Below, piece after piece: positions 43,535 through 53,383 of a stretch of 64,000 bases of DNA. A program made the position numbers and the translations under genes. Every line of letters begins with the position of its first letter. Within the stretch, counting starts at the first letter, position 1. Under the pieces are notes generated by a model. That model ran no database searches. It was not told where the DNA came from and saw nothing but the letters and a program-made list of their open reading frames with translations. Source of the DNA: Jatrophihabitans sp. GAS493 (GTDB lineage Bacteria > Actinomycetota > Actinomycetes > Mycobacteriales > Jatrophihabitantaceae); NCBI RefSeq assembly GCF_900230215.1, contig NZ_LT907982.1:1488001-1552000 (forward strand), read 5' to 3'.

Positions 43535-44626
43535 ATGACGTTTCAGCCGCCCGACCCGGGTCAACAGCCCGGCGATCAGCCTCCGAACTCGCCACCGAGT
43601 TCGCCGCCGGGCGGGGTGACGCCTCCGGGCGAGCCGGGGCAGTGGGCGCCCCCACCGCCACCGCCGCAGGCTCCACCGGCCCCGCAGTACGGCCAGAACC
43701 CGCCGCCCCCGCCGCAGTATGGGCAGGCGCCGCCGCCCCCGTATGGGCAGGCCCCGCCTTACGGCCAACCGCCGCAGTACGGCCAGCCGCCGGCCTATGG
43801 GCAGGCCCCGTTCGGTCAGCCGCCGCAGCCGCCGGCCGGCTACCCACAGCCGCCGACCGGATATCCGCAGCAGCAGTGGCAGGCTCCGCCGCAGGCTGTG
43901 GGCGGAGTTGATGTGAAGGCGGTCAACCCGATGGATTGGGGCATTCTGGCCGCCGGTCCGCTGCTGCTTCTCTTCTCGTTCGTCAGCTACTACTCCTACT
44001 CGGTCTCGTTTGCGAACTTCGGATCGTCGAGCGGATCGTGGAGCGCCTGGCACGGCTTCTTCGGTTGGTTCGGCATGTTCGTGGCGCTAGCGGCGTCGGT
44101 GCTGCTCGCCGTGTCGATCTTCCTGCCGACGGTGAAGCCGCCGGTTCCGGTGCGGTTGGCGGTGCTCGGTGGCTACGCGCTGGCGACCCTCTGCGTCCTG
44201 CTGGCCCTCTTCGTGGTCCCCGATCCCGGTGACGGTTCGAAGGTCGAGGATCTCGGGATCAGCATCGACAAGGGGCATGGATTCGGCTACTGGATCAGCC
44301 TGCTGCTGGTCATTGCGGGGCTGGTTCTCTCCGTGCTGCGCTTGAAGGAGACCGGTGGGGCGCTGCCCTGGGAGAAGAAGGCCACCCCCTCGCCGGTGCC
44401 CGGCGGGTTTGCGCCGCCCGCCGCCGGGTTCGCTCCTCCGCCGCCCGCTGGCTACGGGCCACCGCCGACGGGCCACCAGTCGCCGACACCGGGAACGCAG
44501 CCGGGAACCCAGCAGCCCGCAACGCAGCCGGGAACTCAGCAGCCCGGAACGCAGCCGGGAACTCAGCAGCCCGGAACCCAGCCACCCGGAACCCAGCCAC
44601 CTCCCGGGCAGTATCCTCAGCAGTGA
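43535..44626 (+). CDS. Proline-rich four-helix membrane protein (paralogue A)
   Basis: A membrane protein of 363 residues. An N-terminal Pro/Gln/Tyr/Gly-rich cytoplasmic region of about 120 residues (repeated PxYGQ) precedes four helices at about 133-152, 170-190, 200-220 and 245-265. A C-terminal Pro/Gly/Thr/Gln tail (repeats of PGTQ) follows. Three segments recur in the next two genes: MDWGILAAGPLLLLFSFVSYYSYS, W..WHGFFGWFGMFVALAASVLL and KGHGFGYWISLLLVIAGLVLSVLRL. Function unknown; similar Pro-rich membrane proteins are common in actinobacterial envelope and division contexts. GGAGACACCC precedes the ATG. Confidence 0.8.
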   Translation: MTFQPPDPGQQPGDQPPNSPPSSPPGGVTPPGEPGQWAPPPPPPQAPPAPQYGQNPPPPPQYGQAPPPPYGQAPPYGQPPQYGQPPAYGQAPFGQPPQPPAGYPQPPTGYPQQQWQAPPQAVGGVDVKAVNPMDWGILAAGPLLLLFSFVSYYSYSVSFANFGSSSGSWSAWHGFFGWFGMFVALAASVLLAVSIFLPTVKPPVPVRLAVLGGYALATLCVLLALFVVPDPGDGSKVEDLGISIDKGHGFGYWISLLLVIAGLVLSVLRLKETGGALPWEKKATPSPVPGGFAPPAAGFAPPPPAGYGPPPTGHQSPTPGTQPGTQQPATQPGTQQPGTQPGTQQPGTQPPGTQPPPGQYPQQ

Positions 44627-44783
44627 CCAACCTGAGCTAGGTCGGTCCTCGAACGTCAGGTCAGCGTCGGACCCGGTGTCTGTGCCCAGTCGGCACAACG
44701 GCACACCGCGGTCCGGCGCTGACTTCTGTTAGAGCGTCTCGAGGTCGGTCCTGGACCTTTGAACGAAGTCTGAGGAAATCTGC

Positions 44784-45281
44784 ATGGCGTCACGTTCGGC
44801 CCACGCCGCCCCACGGCACTCTCGTGAAGTCACCCTCGACGCGGTCGGGCGCCTGGACTGGGTGATCGTCGCCTGCGGTCTCGCCGCGCTGGTGCTGAGC
44901 TTCGGCACCTATTACACCTACAGCCTGGACGTGGTCTCGGTGATTCACCAGCACAGCACCAACGCCTGGAGCGGTGTCTACGGCTGGCTCGCGGCCTTCT
45001 GCGCCATCGCGGCCTCCGCCGTACTCGGCTGCGGGCTGATGGTGCCGCAACTGCGACGATCGGTCGGTCTGCGGGGCACGGTCCTGGGGCTCTACCTGGT
45101 TGCCCTGGTCAGCGTCGTCTCGGCCCTCTTCTCGGTGCCGAAGGGCTCCCTGAACAGCTACGTCGTCTTCTTCGCCCAGGAACACGGTCACGGGTACGCC
45201 TACTGGTTCAGCTTGCTCGTCATCGCTTTAGGAGCGACGCTGTCAACTGTCCAGTTCCTGCACTTCCGCGCGCACAACTGA
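44784..45281 (+). CDS. Four-helix membrane protein (paralogue B)
   Basis: The shortest member of the trio, 165 residues, with almost no soluble tails. Helices lie at about 26-44, 62-82, 96-112 and 135-155. It shares LDWVIVACGLAALVLSFGTYYTYS, NAWSGVYGWLAAFCAIAASAVLG and EHGHGYAYWFSLLVIALGATLSTVQF with its neighbours. It seems to be the bare core of the family, so any shared function should lie in these three segments. Gaps to paralogues A and C are 157 and 28 nt. Confidence 0.8.
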   Translation: MASRSAHAAPRHSREVTLDAVGRLDWVIVACGLAALVLSFGTYYTYSLDVVSVIHQHSTNAWSGVYGWLAAFCAIAASAVLGCGLMVPQLRRSVGLRGTVLGLYLVALVSVVSALFSVPKGSLNSYVVFFAQEHGHGYAYWFSLLVIALGATLSTVQFLHFRAHN

Positions 45282-45309
45282 TTGCAGTTGTGCGGCCAGG
45301 GGGTTAAGA

Positions 45310-46107
45310 ATGGGCAGGCATTCCGCGGCGAAGCACCCGGCAGAGCGGCGTTCTCCTTCCAAGGGCGGTCTGATGGCGGCACAGGGGTCGGCTGGTGAGT
45401 CACCGGCCGATGAGCTGCGCACGGAACCTATTCCGCCGCTGCCTGCGCCGATCTCCCAACCTGCCAAGCCGGTAGAGGAGAAGCCCGTCGCGCAGCGGAC
45501 CTGGTCCCACGGTGGCCAGCAGGCGGGCTGGCGTAAGCAGAAGGAGGCGGTCGCGCTCGTCCCCCGGGATCTGCGCATCACCGACTGGATCGCCATCGGT
45601 GCGGGTCTGGCCGTGCTCGCGGTCTCGTTCTTCTACTACTACATCCACGACTTCGATCAGTATTTCGCCGGCTCTCGTCGCGCTTCGGGGGCCTGGACCG
45701 GCTGGAGCGGCATCTACGGTGAGATCTCGACCGTCCTCGCCGCGGGCTCCTCGCTGCTGCTACTCGTCTCGGTGTTCGTGCTGAACAAGGGACGCTCGGT
45801 GCCGATGCGAATCGCCGTCGTCCTCGGCTACGCCCTCTCAGCGGTGGCGGCGATCGGCGCGTACTTCGTCATCCCGTCGTTCCGCTTCACCGCCAACGAC
45901 TCGCTCTTTCCGCGCCCGGTCTCCGACGGTCACGGCTACGGCTACTGGGCCGCGCTGCTGCTGATCCTCGCTGGGCTGGTGTGCTCCTGGCTGCGTCTGA
46001 CTCAGGTGCGGGCCGCCGCCGCCGAGCGCGAAGGTGCGGCCGTCCAGGGTGAGGCGGCACCGAGTGTCGACGCGGCGACGCCACGGCGGGCCCGGCACGC
46101 CAGTTGA
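45310..46107 (+). CDS. Four-helix membrane protein (paralogue C)
   Basis: A protein of 265 residues: an N-terminal cytoplasmic region of about 90 residues rich in Pro, Ala and Glu, four helices (about 95-112, 135-155, 165-185, 215-235), and an Ala/Glu tail. Shared segments are TDWIAIGAGLAVLAVSFFYYYIHD, SGAWTGWSGIYGEISTVLAAGSSLLLL and SDGHGYGYWAALLLILAGLVCSWLRL. The start at ATG 45310 follows GGGGGTTAAGA; a second ATG lies 21 codons in. The three genes probably arose by tandem duplication; the order A-B-C is unbroken between sucD and the DUF6350 gene. Confidence 0.8.
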   Translation: MGRHSAAKHPAERRSPSKGGLMAAQGSAGESPADELRTEPIPPLPAPISQPAKPVEEKPVAQRTWSHGGQQAGWRKQKEAVALVPRDLRITDWIAIGAGLAVLAVSFFYYYIHDFDQYFAGSRRASGAWTGWSGIYGEISTVLAAGSSLLLLVSVFVLNKGRSVPMRIAVVLGYALSAVAAIGAYFVIPSFRFTANDSLFPRPVSDGHGYGYWAALLLILAGLVCSWLRLTQVRAAAAEREGAAVQGEAAPSVDAATPRRARHAS

Positions 46108-46230
46108 GGCGCGGCCTTTGCCTGACTCTGCGCGTCGCTGGATCTGCTCTTCGCTGACTCATCACTGCTGCGCAGCCGACCTCCGGCGAGCCTGCGGTGA
46201 ATTGACGGCAAGGTTTGTCAGCCTGGATGC

Positions 46231-47643
46231 ATGTCTGCCTCCAGCAACCGACCGGCTGCTTCGGAGGTCTATCCGCCCTCGATCTGGCGGGTCGCGGCGG
46301 GCTCCGGCCTGGCCGCGGCGAGCATCGGTGCGGCGATTGCGGTTGGAATCGCGCTGCTCTGCTGGCTACCCGACGCGGCCGCCTCTGGACGCCCAGGGTC
46401 GGTGCTGAAGGCCGGGGTCTTCGCCTTCCTGATCGCCCACCACGGTGGCAGCCTCGACGGCGTCGTGCTCGCCGGCACCCGGGTCGCCTTCCTGCCGCTA
46501 GGCATGCTGCTGGCCGTCGGCTGCCTCTGCTGGCGGGCTGGCACGCAGCTGGGTGCGGCGGTCCAGCTGGAGACTGCGGGTCAGTACGAAGCGGGTCAGT
46601 ACGAAGAGCAGGACGACGCTTATCCGGAGGAGCCAGCCGACGATGTCGGGGCCGACCCGCGCCGGCTATCGCTGGCTCTGCTGCTGCAGATCGGCTGTTA
46701 CGCGGCCGTCTGTGCCGCGCTCTGCGGCTACGCCCGCTTCGGCTCGACCTACGTGACGATGCTGCCGACGTTGCTGGGCAGCGCGCTCGTCTGTGGGTTC
46801 GCCTCAGGCGCCTCAGCGCTGCGTTATGTGGCGCTGCCGGCGACACCCCGCTGGCTGGCCGCCGCCGCTCGGGCCGCCGCCGTCTCGGTCTGCGTCTATC
46901 TGACGGCGGGGAGCCTGCTCGCCGTCGGGTCGCTGATCACTCACGCCAGTCGGGTCATGCAGCTCTCCCGGGAGGTCGGCGGTGGGCTGTCGGGGGCTCC
47001 CATCGCGCTCCTGGGCGCGCTCTCGACCCCCAACGCGGTCATCGCCTCCTCCTCCTACCTGGCCGGACCCGGCTTCACGGTCGGGCATGGCGGCTCGTTC
47101 TCGCCGTTCGCCAATTCGCACGCGGTGCTGCCGGCCTTCCCGCTGCTCGGCGTGTTGCCGACCGGCCACTCGGCCAGCGTCACCGTGCTGGCGCTGATGC
47201 TCTCCACGATGATCGCGGCGGGTGGGATGGCGACCCGGATGCTGCTGCGCGCCCACCTGCCCGGGCGCCGGTTGCTGCTGGCCAGCCTCGTCTCCAGCGT
47301 CGGAGCCGGTCTCCTGATGGGTCTGCTGGCGTTGCTCGGCGGCGGGGGTATCGGCGCCCAGCGCCTGCGCACCGTCGGGGCCTCGGCCTGGCAGGTCGCC
47401 GGCGTGGTGACCGGCGAGACGGCCGTGGTGACGCTCGCCCTGGTCGGTGGGGTGGAACTCTGGCGTTGGATCGCCGGCCACGGTCGTGCGGCCGAGACCG
47501 TACCCGTACTGGCACCGACCGTCTCCTTGGTGAAGTCGCCTCGGGCCGCCGTCGATTCCGTCCCGTCGCCGGAGCCCCTGCGGACGCCTGCCGCGACCCG
47601 AGAGGCGGCCGCGGCGGCCGCGATCAGCCGGCGGGTCAGCTAG
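46231..47643 (+). CDS. DUF6350 membrane protein (PerM-like)
   Basis: A polytopic membrane protein of 470 residues and about nine or ten helices, in the position of the cell-division/persistence protein PerM (Rv0955) between sucD and purN in mycobacteria. Recognisable family segments: SLLAVGSLITHASRVMQLSREVGGGLSGAPIALLGALSTPNAVIASSSYLAGPGFTVGHGGSFSPFANSHAVLPAFPLLGVLPTG, followed by helices with many Gly and Ala residues. A Tyr/Glu-rich loop (about 118-140) is cytoplasmic or periplasmic. A short Arg/Ala-rich tail ends 29 nt before purN. Placement and sequence suggest a role in envelope or septum integrity. Confidence 0.78.
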   Translation: MSASSNRPAASEVYPPSIWRVAAGSGLAAASIGAAIAVGIALLCWLPDAAASGRPGSVLKAGVFAFLIAHHGGSLDGVVLAGTRVAFLPLGMLLAVGCLCWRAGTQLGAAVQLETAGQYEAGQYEEQDDAYPEEPADDVGADPRRLSLALLLQIGCYAAVCAALCGYARFGSTYVTMLPTLLGSALVCGFASGASALRYVALPATPRWLAAAARAAAVSVCVYLTAGSLLAVGSLITHASRVMQLSREVGGGLSGAPIALLGALSTPNAVIASSSYLAGPGFTVGHGGSFSPFANSHAVLPAFPLLGVLPTGHSASVTVLALMLSTMIAAGGMATRMLLRAHLPGRRLLLASLVSSVGAGLLMGLLALLGGGGIGAQRLRTVGASAWQVAGVVTGETAVVTLALVGGVELWRWIAGHGRAAETVPVLAPTVSLVKSPRAAVDSVPSPEPLRTPAATREAAAAAAISRRVS

Positions 47644-47672
47644 CCCGAAATTCCCCGGTAAAGTTTCCTGTT

Positions 47673-48242
47673 GTGCCAGCCCGTCTCGTCATCCTCGCCT
47701 CCGGAAGCGGCACCACCGCGCAGGCCATCATCGACGCGGCGGCGGCCGAGGAGTTCGGCGGCACCGTAGTCGCGCTTGGGTCCGACGTCGTCGGCTGCAC
47801 CGCCCTGGATCGGGCCGTCACCGCCGGTGTCCCGACGTTCACCGAATCGCTGACCGACTACCCCAGTCGCATCGATTGGAACGAAGCACTGGCCGACACG
47901 ATCGGCCGCCACCGGCCGGATATCGTCTGCCTCGCCGGCTTCATGCGGATCCTGGGTCCGGCGGTCGTGTCCCGGTTCACTCTGGTGAACACGCACCCCT
48001 CGCTGCTACCCGCCTTCCCGGGCGCACACGCGATCCGCGACGCGCTGGCCCACGGCGTCAAGGTCAGCGGGGTCACCGTGCACCGGGTCGATGAGGGGCT
48101 GGACACCGGCCCGATCCTGGCCCAGGCCGCTGTCGCCGTCTTGGACGACGACAGTGAGGACACCCTGCGCGACCGCATCCAGGCCGCCGAGAAGCCGCTG
48201 TACGTCGACACGATCAGTCGACTCTGTAAGGAGATTCAGTGA
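47673..48242 (+). CDS. purN: Phosphoribosylglycinamide formyltransferase
   Basis: Transfers a formyl group from 10-formyl-THF to GAR, the third step of purine synthesis. It has 189 residues from the GTG at 47673. Motifs: VILASGSGTTAQAIIDA at the N-terminus, LAGFMRILGPAVVSRF, VNTHPSLLPAFPGAHAIRDALAHGVKVSGVTVHRVDEGLDTGPILAQ with the catalytic Asn-His-Asp set. TAAAGT at 47659-47664 lies 8 nt before the start without a Shine-Dalgarno sequence, which suggests a leaderless mRNA. The frame extends far upstream over the DUF6350 gene, but that part is a shadow. Its stop overlaps the first of two micro-ORFs as GTGA. Confidence 0.95.
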   Translation: MPARLVILASGSGTTAQAIIDAAAAEEFGGTVVALGSDVVGCTALDRAVTAGVPTFTESLTDYPSRIDWNEALADTIGRHRPDIVCLAGFMRILGPAVVSRFTLVNTHPSLLPAFPGAHAIRDALAHGVKVSGVTVHRVDEGLDTGPILAQAAVAVLDDDSEDTLRDRIQAAEKPLYVDTISRLCKEIQ

Positions 48243-48404
48243 GTGAGCATCGTAGCGAGCGTCAGCGAGCGAGGAGCGGAGCGATCGCCGTGATGAGCGC
48301 TCGCGCGAAGAACAGGGACATTCAGTGAGTGAGCATCGTAGCGAGCGTCAGCGAGCGAGGAGCGGAGCGATCGCCGTGATGAGCGCTCGCGCGAAGAACA
48401 GGGA
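48234..48404 (+). repeat. 86-bp tandem duplication between purN and purH
   Basis: Positions 48234-48318 and 48320-48404 are identical over 85 nt with a period of 86. The first copy begins inside the purN coding end and the second ends 9 nt before the purH ATG. The unit is built of GAGC/GCGAGC-rich motifs. The period equals a 90-nt ORF minus a 4-nt overlap, so the duplication keeps stop/start coupling intact. Confidence 0.95.
48239..48328 (+). CDS. Coupled micro-ORF 1 (29 codons)
   Basis: It starts at GTG 48239, overlapping the purN stop (GTGA, 48239-48242), and ends at TGA 48326-48328, which overlaps the GTG of the second micro-ORF. The peptide begins [19 protein letters not shown] and ends KNRDIQ; its ending resembles the purN C-terminus (KEIQ), because the duplication copied it. 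It is Arg/Ser/Ala-rich with no known domain. Translation is suggested by the overlaps; a peptide function is not. Confidence 0.5.
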   Translation: MSEHRSERQRARSGAIAVMSARAKNRDIQ

Positions 48405-48413
48405 GATACACGC

Positions 48414-48417
<4 letters not shown>
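48325..48417 (+). CDS. Coupled micro-ORF 2 (30 codons)
   Basis: It starts at GTG 48325 within the GTGA shared with micro-ORF 1 and ends at TGA 48415-48417, which overlaps the purH ATG (ATGA, 48414-48417). The first 26 codons are identical to micro-ORF 1; the ending is REIHA instead of RDIQ. GAACAGGGAG lies 10 nt before the purH start and could serve as its Shine-Dalgarno sequence. Confidence 0.5.
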
Positions 48418-49970
<1,553 letters not shown>

Positions 49971-50024
49971 GCCACCGCGCTTCGCGCACTGAGCGGCAGC
50001 TGACTTCTGGCAGGATAGGTAGAC

Positions 50025-50876
50025 GTGACGGCGACGATCCTTGACGGCAAGGCAACCCTGGCGACCATCAAGTCCGAACTCAAGGAGCGCATTGCCAACC
50101 TGGCGGCCCGCGGGGTCGTCCCCGGGCTTGGCACCGTGCTCGTCGGTGACGATCCGGGGAGTGCCTGGTACGTCGGCGCCAAACACAAGGACTGCGCCGA
50201 GGTCGGTATCGCCAGCATCCGTCGTGACCTGCCGGCCTCGGCCACCCAGGCCGAGATCGAAGCTACGGTCGACGAGCTCAACGCCGACCCGGCCTGCACG
50301 GGGTTTCTGGTTCAGCTCCCGCTGCCGAAGGGGCGTGACGAGTACTCGGTGCTGGCCCGGGTCGACCCGGCGAAGGATGTCGACGGCCTGCACCCGATCA
50401 ACCTCGGCCGGCTGGTGCTGAACAAGCAGGCGCCGATCGCCTGCACGCCGTACGGCATCGTCGAGCTGCTGCGTCGCTTCGACGTCCCGATCGCCGGGGC
50501 CGACGTCGTCGTGGTCGGACGCGGCACCACCGTCGGGCGCCCGCTCGGGCTACTGCTCACCCGCCGCACCGAGAACGCGACGGTCACCCTCTGCCACACC
50601 GGAACCCGCGACCTGGTCGCCCACGTGCGGCGGGCCGACATCGTGGTCGCCGCGGTCGGCGTCCCCGGGTTGATCACCGCGGAGATGGTGAAGCCGGGCG
50701 CCGCCGTTCTCGACGTCGGAGTGAGCCGGGTCGACGGCAAGATCGCCGGCGACGTAGCGGCCGACGTGGCCGAAGTCGCGGGTTTCCTGGCCCCCAATCC
50801 GGGCGGCGTGGGCCCGATGACCCGCGCGATGCTGCTGAGCAACGTCGTCGAGGCGGCCGAGCGGGCGCTGGGGTGA
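50025..50876 (+). CDS. folD: Methylenetetrahydrofolate dehydrogenase/cyclohydrolase
   Basis: Converts 5,10-methylene-THF to 10-formyl-THF with NADP, supplying formyl groups for PurN and PurH. It has 283 residues. Conserved sequences: [31 protein letters not shown] (catalytic Lys in YVGAKHK), [39 protein letters not shown] and the NADP loop [17 protein letters not shown]. The GTG start at 50025 follows GGCAGGATAGG. The stop overlaps the DUF3017 start (GTGA). Confidence 0.97.
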   Translation: MTATILDGKATLATIKSELKERIANLAARGVVPGLGTVLVGDDPGSAWYVGAKHKDCAEVGIASIRRDLPASATQAEIEATVDELNADPACTGFLVQLPLPKGRDEYSVLARVDPAKDVDGLHPINLGRLVLNKQAPIACTPYGIVELLRRFDVPIAGADVVVVGRGTTVGRPLGLLLTRRTENATVTLCHTGTRDLVAHVRRADIVVAAVGVPGLITAEMVKPGAAVLDVGVSRVDGKIAGDVAADVAEVAGFLAPNPGGVGPMTRAMLLSNVVEAAERALG

Positions 50877-51208
50877 GTGCGGCCGTGCCCGCCCCCCATC
50901 CGTCGGTTCAGACGTCGGTCCGGCTCTGGATCAGACGGCAGCTGCACGGCCTGCGCGACCAGTGGCCGTTCATGCTGGTACTGCTGGTCTGTGCCGGCGG
51001 CTTCTTCGCCGGCGTGATCCGGCCCCAGCACTGGCTGCGGGCGGTCAGCGTGATGGCGGCCGGGATGCTCCTCGGGGCGTTGCTCAGGCTGGTGCTCCCG
51101 CCGGTGCGGGCCGGCTGGCTGGCGGTGCGCAGCCGGTCGCTGGACTGTGCCATCTACGCCGGGCTGGGTGTGCTGACGTTCACCTTCGGGGTCCTTGTTC
51201 ACGGCTGA
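50873..51208 (+). CDS. DUF3017 membrane protein
   Basis: A small membrane protein of 111 residues with three helices (about 31-46, 55-75, 90-107), [63 protein letters not shown]. It matches DUF3017, which in actinobacteria sits between folD and mdh, as here. Function unknown. Its GTG overlaps the folD stop by 4 nt. Confidence 0.88.
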   Translation: MSAAVPAPHPSVQTSVRLWIRRQLHGLRDQWPFMLVLLVCAGGFFAGVIRPQHWLRAVSVMAAGMLLGALLRLVLPPVRAGWLAVRSRSLDCAIYAGLGVLTFTFGVLVHG

Positions 51209-51269
51209 GCTGTCGCGAGGACTAGCCTGTGGGGCGATTCGATCTATCTACCTCGTTTAGGAGTGCTCC

Positions 51270-52235
51270 ATGTCTGCACCTGCTCGCCGTGGCAAGGCCA
51301 CCGTCGTCGGCGCCGGTTTCTACGGATCCACCACTGCCCAGCGGCTGGCTGAGTACGACGTCTTCGAGACCGTCGTCCTCACGGACATCGTCGAGGGCAA
51401 GCCGGAGGGCCTCGCGCTCGACCTGAACCAGTCTCGCCCGATCGAGGGCTTCGAGACGACGGTCGTCGGCGCCACCACCACCGCGGACGGCGGCGGCTAC
51501 GAGGCCACCGCCGGTTCGGACGTCGTCGTGATCACCGCCGGTCTGCCCCGCAAGCCGGGTATGAGCCGCATGGACCTGCTCGAGGTGAACGCCGGGATCG
51601 TGCGGTCGGTGGCCGAGAACATCGCCAAGCACTCGCCGAACGCCGTCATCATCGTCGTCTCCAACCCGCTGGATGAGATGACCGCGCTGGCCCAGCAGGC
51701 CTCCGGGTTCCCGAAGGAACGCGTCTTCGGCCAGGCGGGCGTGCTCGACACCGCCCGCTTCACCAACAACGTCGCCACCACTCTGGGCGTCCCGGTCGGC
51801 TCGGTCACCACACTGACCCTGGGTTCGCACGGCGACACCATGGTGCCGGTCCCGTCCGCCTGCTTCGTCGACGGCAAGCCGCTGGCCGACGTGCTGGACG
51901 CCGAGAAGATCGAGGAGTTGGTCACCCGCACCCGCAACGGTGGCGCCGAGGTTGTAGCGCTGCTCAAGACCGGCTCGGCTTACTACGCCCCGTCCGCTGC
52001 CGCGGCCCGGATGGCCCGCGCGGTCATCACCGACTCCGACGCCGTGATCCCGGCCTGCGCCTGGGTCGACGGCGAGTACGGCATCTCCGGCGTGTACCTC
52101 GGTGTCGAGGCCCAGATCGGGGCCGGCGGGGTCAAGAAGGTCGTCGAGCGCGACCTCACCGCCTCCGAGCTGGAAGGCCTGAAGGAGGCGGCCGAAGCCG
52201 TCCGGGCCAAGCAGGCCGACGTAGCCACCCTGTAG
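51270..52235 (+). CDS. mdh: Malate dehydrogenase (LDH-like type)
   Basis: NAD-dependent oxidation of malate to oxaloacetate in the TCA cycle. It has 321 residues. The Rossmann motif is VVGAGFYGSTTA, with an acidic residue at the end of the second strand (LTDIVEGKPEGLALDLNQ) indicating NAD. Substrate-binding arginines lie in LPRKPGMSRMDLL; VSNPLDEMTALA and RVFGQAGVLDTARFTN are typical of LDH-like MDH. The catalytic His is H187 in GSHGDTMVP. A long palindromic terminator follows 20 nt after the stop. Confidence 0.95.
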   Translation: MSAPARRGKATVVGAGFYGSTTAQRLAEYDVFETVVLTDIVEGKPEGLALDLNQSRPIEGFETTVVGATTTADGGGYEATAGSDVVVITAGLPRKPGMSRMDLLEVNAGIVRSVAENIAKHSPNAVIIVVSNPLDEMTALAQQASGFPKERVFGQAGVLDTARFTNNVATTLGVPVGSVTTLTLGSHGDTMVPVPSACFVDGKPLADVLDAEKIEELVTRTRNGGAEVVALLKTGSAYYAPSAAAARMARAVITDSDAVIPACAWVDGEYGISGVYLGVEAQIGAGGVKKVVERDLTASELEGLKEAAEAVRAKQADVATL

Positions 52236-52254
52236 CACCGCCCCCCCTGACGTT

Positions 52255-52297
52255 GTGGGGTGTTTTCTTCCCGGAATCCGGGAAGAAAACACCCCAC
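52255..52297. terminator. Bidirectional terminator, perfect 21-bp palindrome
   Basis: Arms 52255-52275 and 52277-52297 are perfectly complementary around a single A. The core has CTTCCCGGAATCCGGGAAG, flanked by TTTT and AAAA runs that supply a U-tract in either direction. It lies between convergent mdh and the DUF559 gene. Confidence 0.92.
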
Positions 52298-52316
52298 GTT
52301 TCGTTTTCCGGTGCGT

Positions 52317-53267
52317 TCAGAGGAACTGGCGGATCGTCGCCACCACGTACTCGGGCCGCTCGGTGAGGTCAGCCCAGGTGAACCGCAGAACTCGCCAACC
52401 TGTGGCGATCAGATCGTTCTGACGCCGGCGGTCGTTGCGGAAGCGGTCGACGTCGACGTGGTAGGCCATGCCGTCCATCTCGATCGCGACCTGGCTCGAC
52501 AGCAACGCGACGTCGACGATTCCGATGCGACGCCCCCGCCAATAGACGGGGTGATTGGCCCGCCATCCGGTGATGCCGGCATCGCGGAGTAAGCGATGCA
52601 GCCGCCGCTCGGACTCAGCCGCCGCCCGGTCGCCCATCAGTTGTGCGATGTGCCGCAGTGTGGCATTTCCCCGATGCCGGGGCTGCCGCTGCAACCGTGT
52701 CAACACGTGTTCAGGCGTAATCCATCCCTGCTGAAGGCCACGATCGGCCAGCTTCACCGCCGCCGATCGCGGGAGGGTGGTGAGGTGATCGAGCAGGCTC
52801 GTCGGTCGGGACGTGATCGGAAGGTGCCGGCGAGTGGTCTGCCCGACGATGGGCGTCCGGGTGCGATGAACGCGAACCCACTCCGGCGGATAGACCCGCC
52901 GGGCATGGGCGATGAGCACGTGGATCTGCGCCGGCTCGGCCTCGATGAAGCCCCACAGATGCGCGGCTGAGGTGAACCCGACTACTCCGTCAGTGGCGAT
53001 GGCGGCCGCCCACAGCTTCGCCGCGAGGGTGACCGGCGCACCGCGAACCAGGAAGACACCGGCCAGAATTGGCACGAGCTGCCCACCGTCACGTAGTCGA
53101 CCGATGCCGGAGCTGGAGACGTCGTAGCGGATGAGCTGTCGTCGGGAGATCACGCCGCCCTGACGCCGGGCCAGGGCGGCCCACGTCGTCGGGTGCGAGG
53201 CGAATCTCTGGTTTGTTCGCGGCGGGTACAGCGGTGCGGGCACCAGAACATCATCGGCGAAGCGCAT
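52317..53267 (-). CDS. AbiEi-like/DUF559 protein
   Basis: About 316 residues with an N-terminal AbiEi-type winged-helix antitoxin-like domain (WAALARRQGGVISRRQLIRYDVSSSGIGRLRDGGQLVPILAGVFLV) and a C-terminal DUF559 domain of the Vsr/PD-(D/E)xK nuclease fold (IVDVALLSSQVAIEMDGMAYHVDVDRFRNDRRRQNDLIATGWRVLRFTWADL). The D and E-M-D-G residues fit the nuclease site. Such orphan proteins occur in several copies per actinobacterial genome; no AbiEii toxin partner is adjacent. I start it at ATG 53267, directly after GGAGG; the frame continues upstream to 53360 but only through the flanking palindrome. It may be defence-related, unproven. Confidence 0.8.
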   Translation of the reverse strand: MRFADDVLVPAPLYPPRTNQRFASHPTTWAALARRQGGVISRRQLIRYDVSSSGIGRLRDGGQLVPILAGVFLVRGAPVTLAAKLWAAAIATDGVVGFTSAAHLWGFIEAEPAQIHVLIAHARRVYPPEWVRVHRTRTPIVGQTTRRHLPITSRPTSLLDHLTTLPRSAAVKLADRGLQQGWITPEHVLTRLQRQPRHRGNATLRHIAQLMGDRAAAESERRLHRLLRDAGITGWRANHPVYWRGRRIGIVDVALLSSQVAIEMDGMAYHVDVDRFRNDRRRQNDLIATGWRVLRFTWADLTERPEYVVATIRQFL

Positions 53268-53316
53268 CCTCCGACCCGGAGTTATCCACAGGTGTGGCCG
53301 GCGGCCGATTTTCAGT

Positions 53317-53357
53317 TGGGGAGTTTTCTTCCCGGAATCCGGGAAGAAAACTCCCCA
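53317..53357. terminator. Perfect 20-bp palindrome after the K+ channel gene
   Basis: Arms 53317-53336 and 53338-53357 are perfectly complementary. The central 29 nt are identical to the palindrome at 52255-52297. One outer base pair is switched (T-A there, A-T here) while pairing is kept. It lies 27 nt beyond the channel gene stop and 50 nt upstream of the DUF559 start. Confidence 0.9.
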
Positions 53358-53383
53358 CAACGCGAGGGCGGGACAGACCCCGC

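Noticed and set aside
43641-43910. Repetitive Pro-rich coding stretch as a possible CRISPR-like or tandem DNA repeat system
   Set aside because: The short PxYGQ repeats are irregular and in frame with a membrane protein gene; no spacers or cas genes are present.
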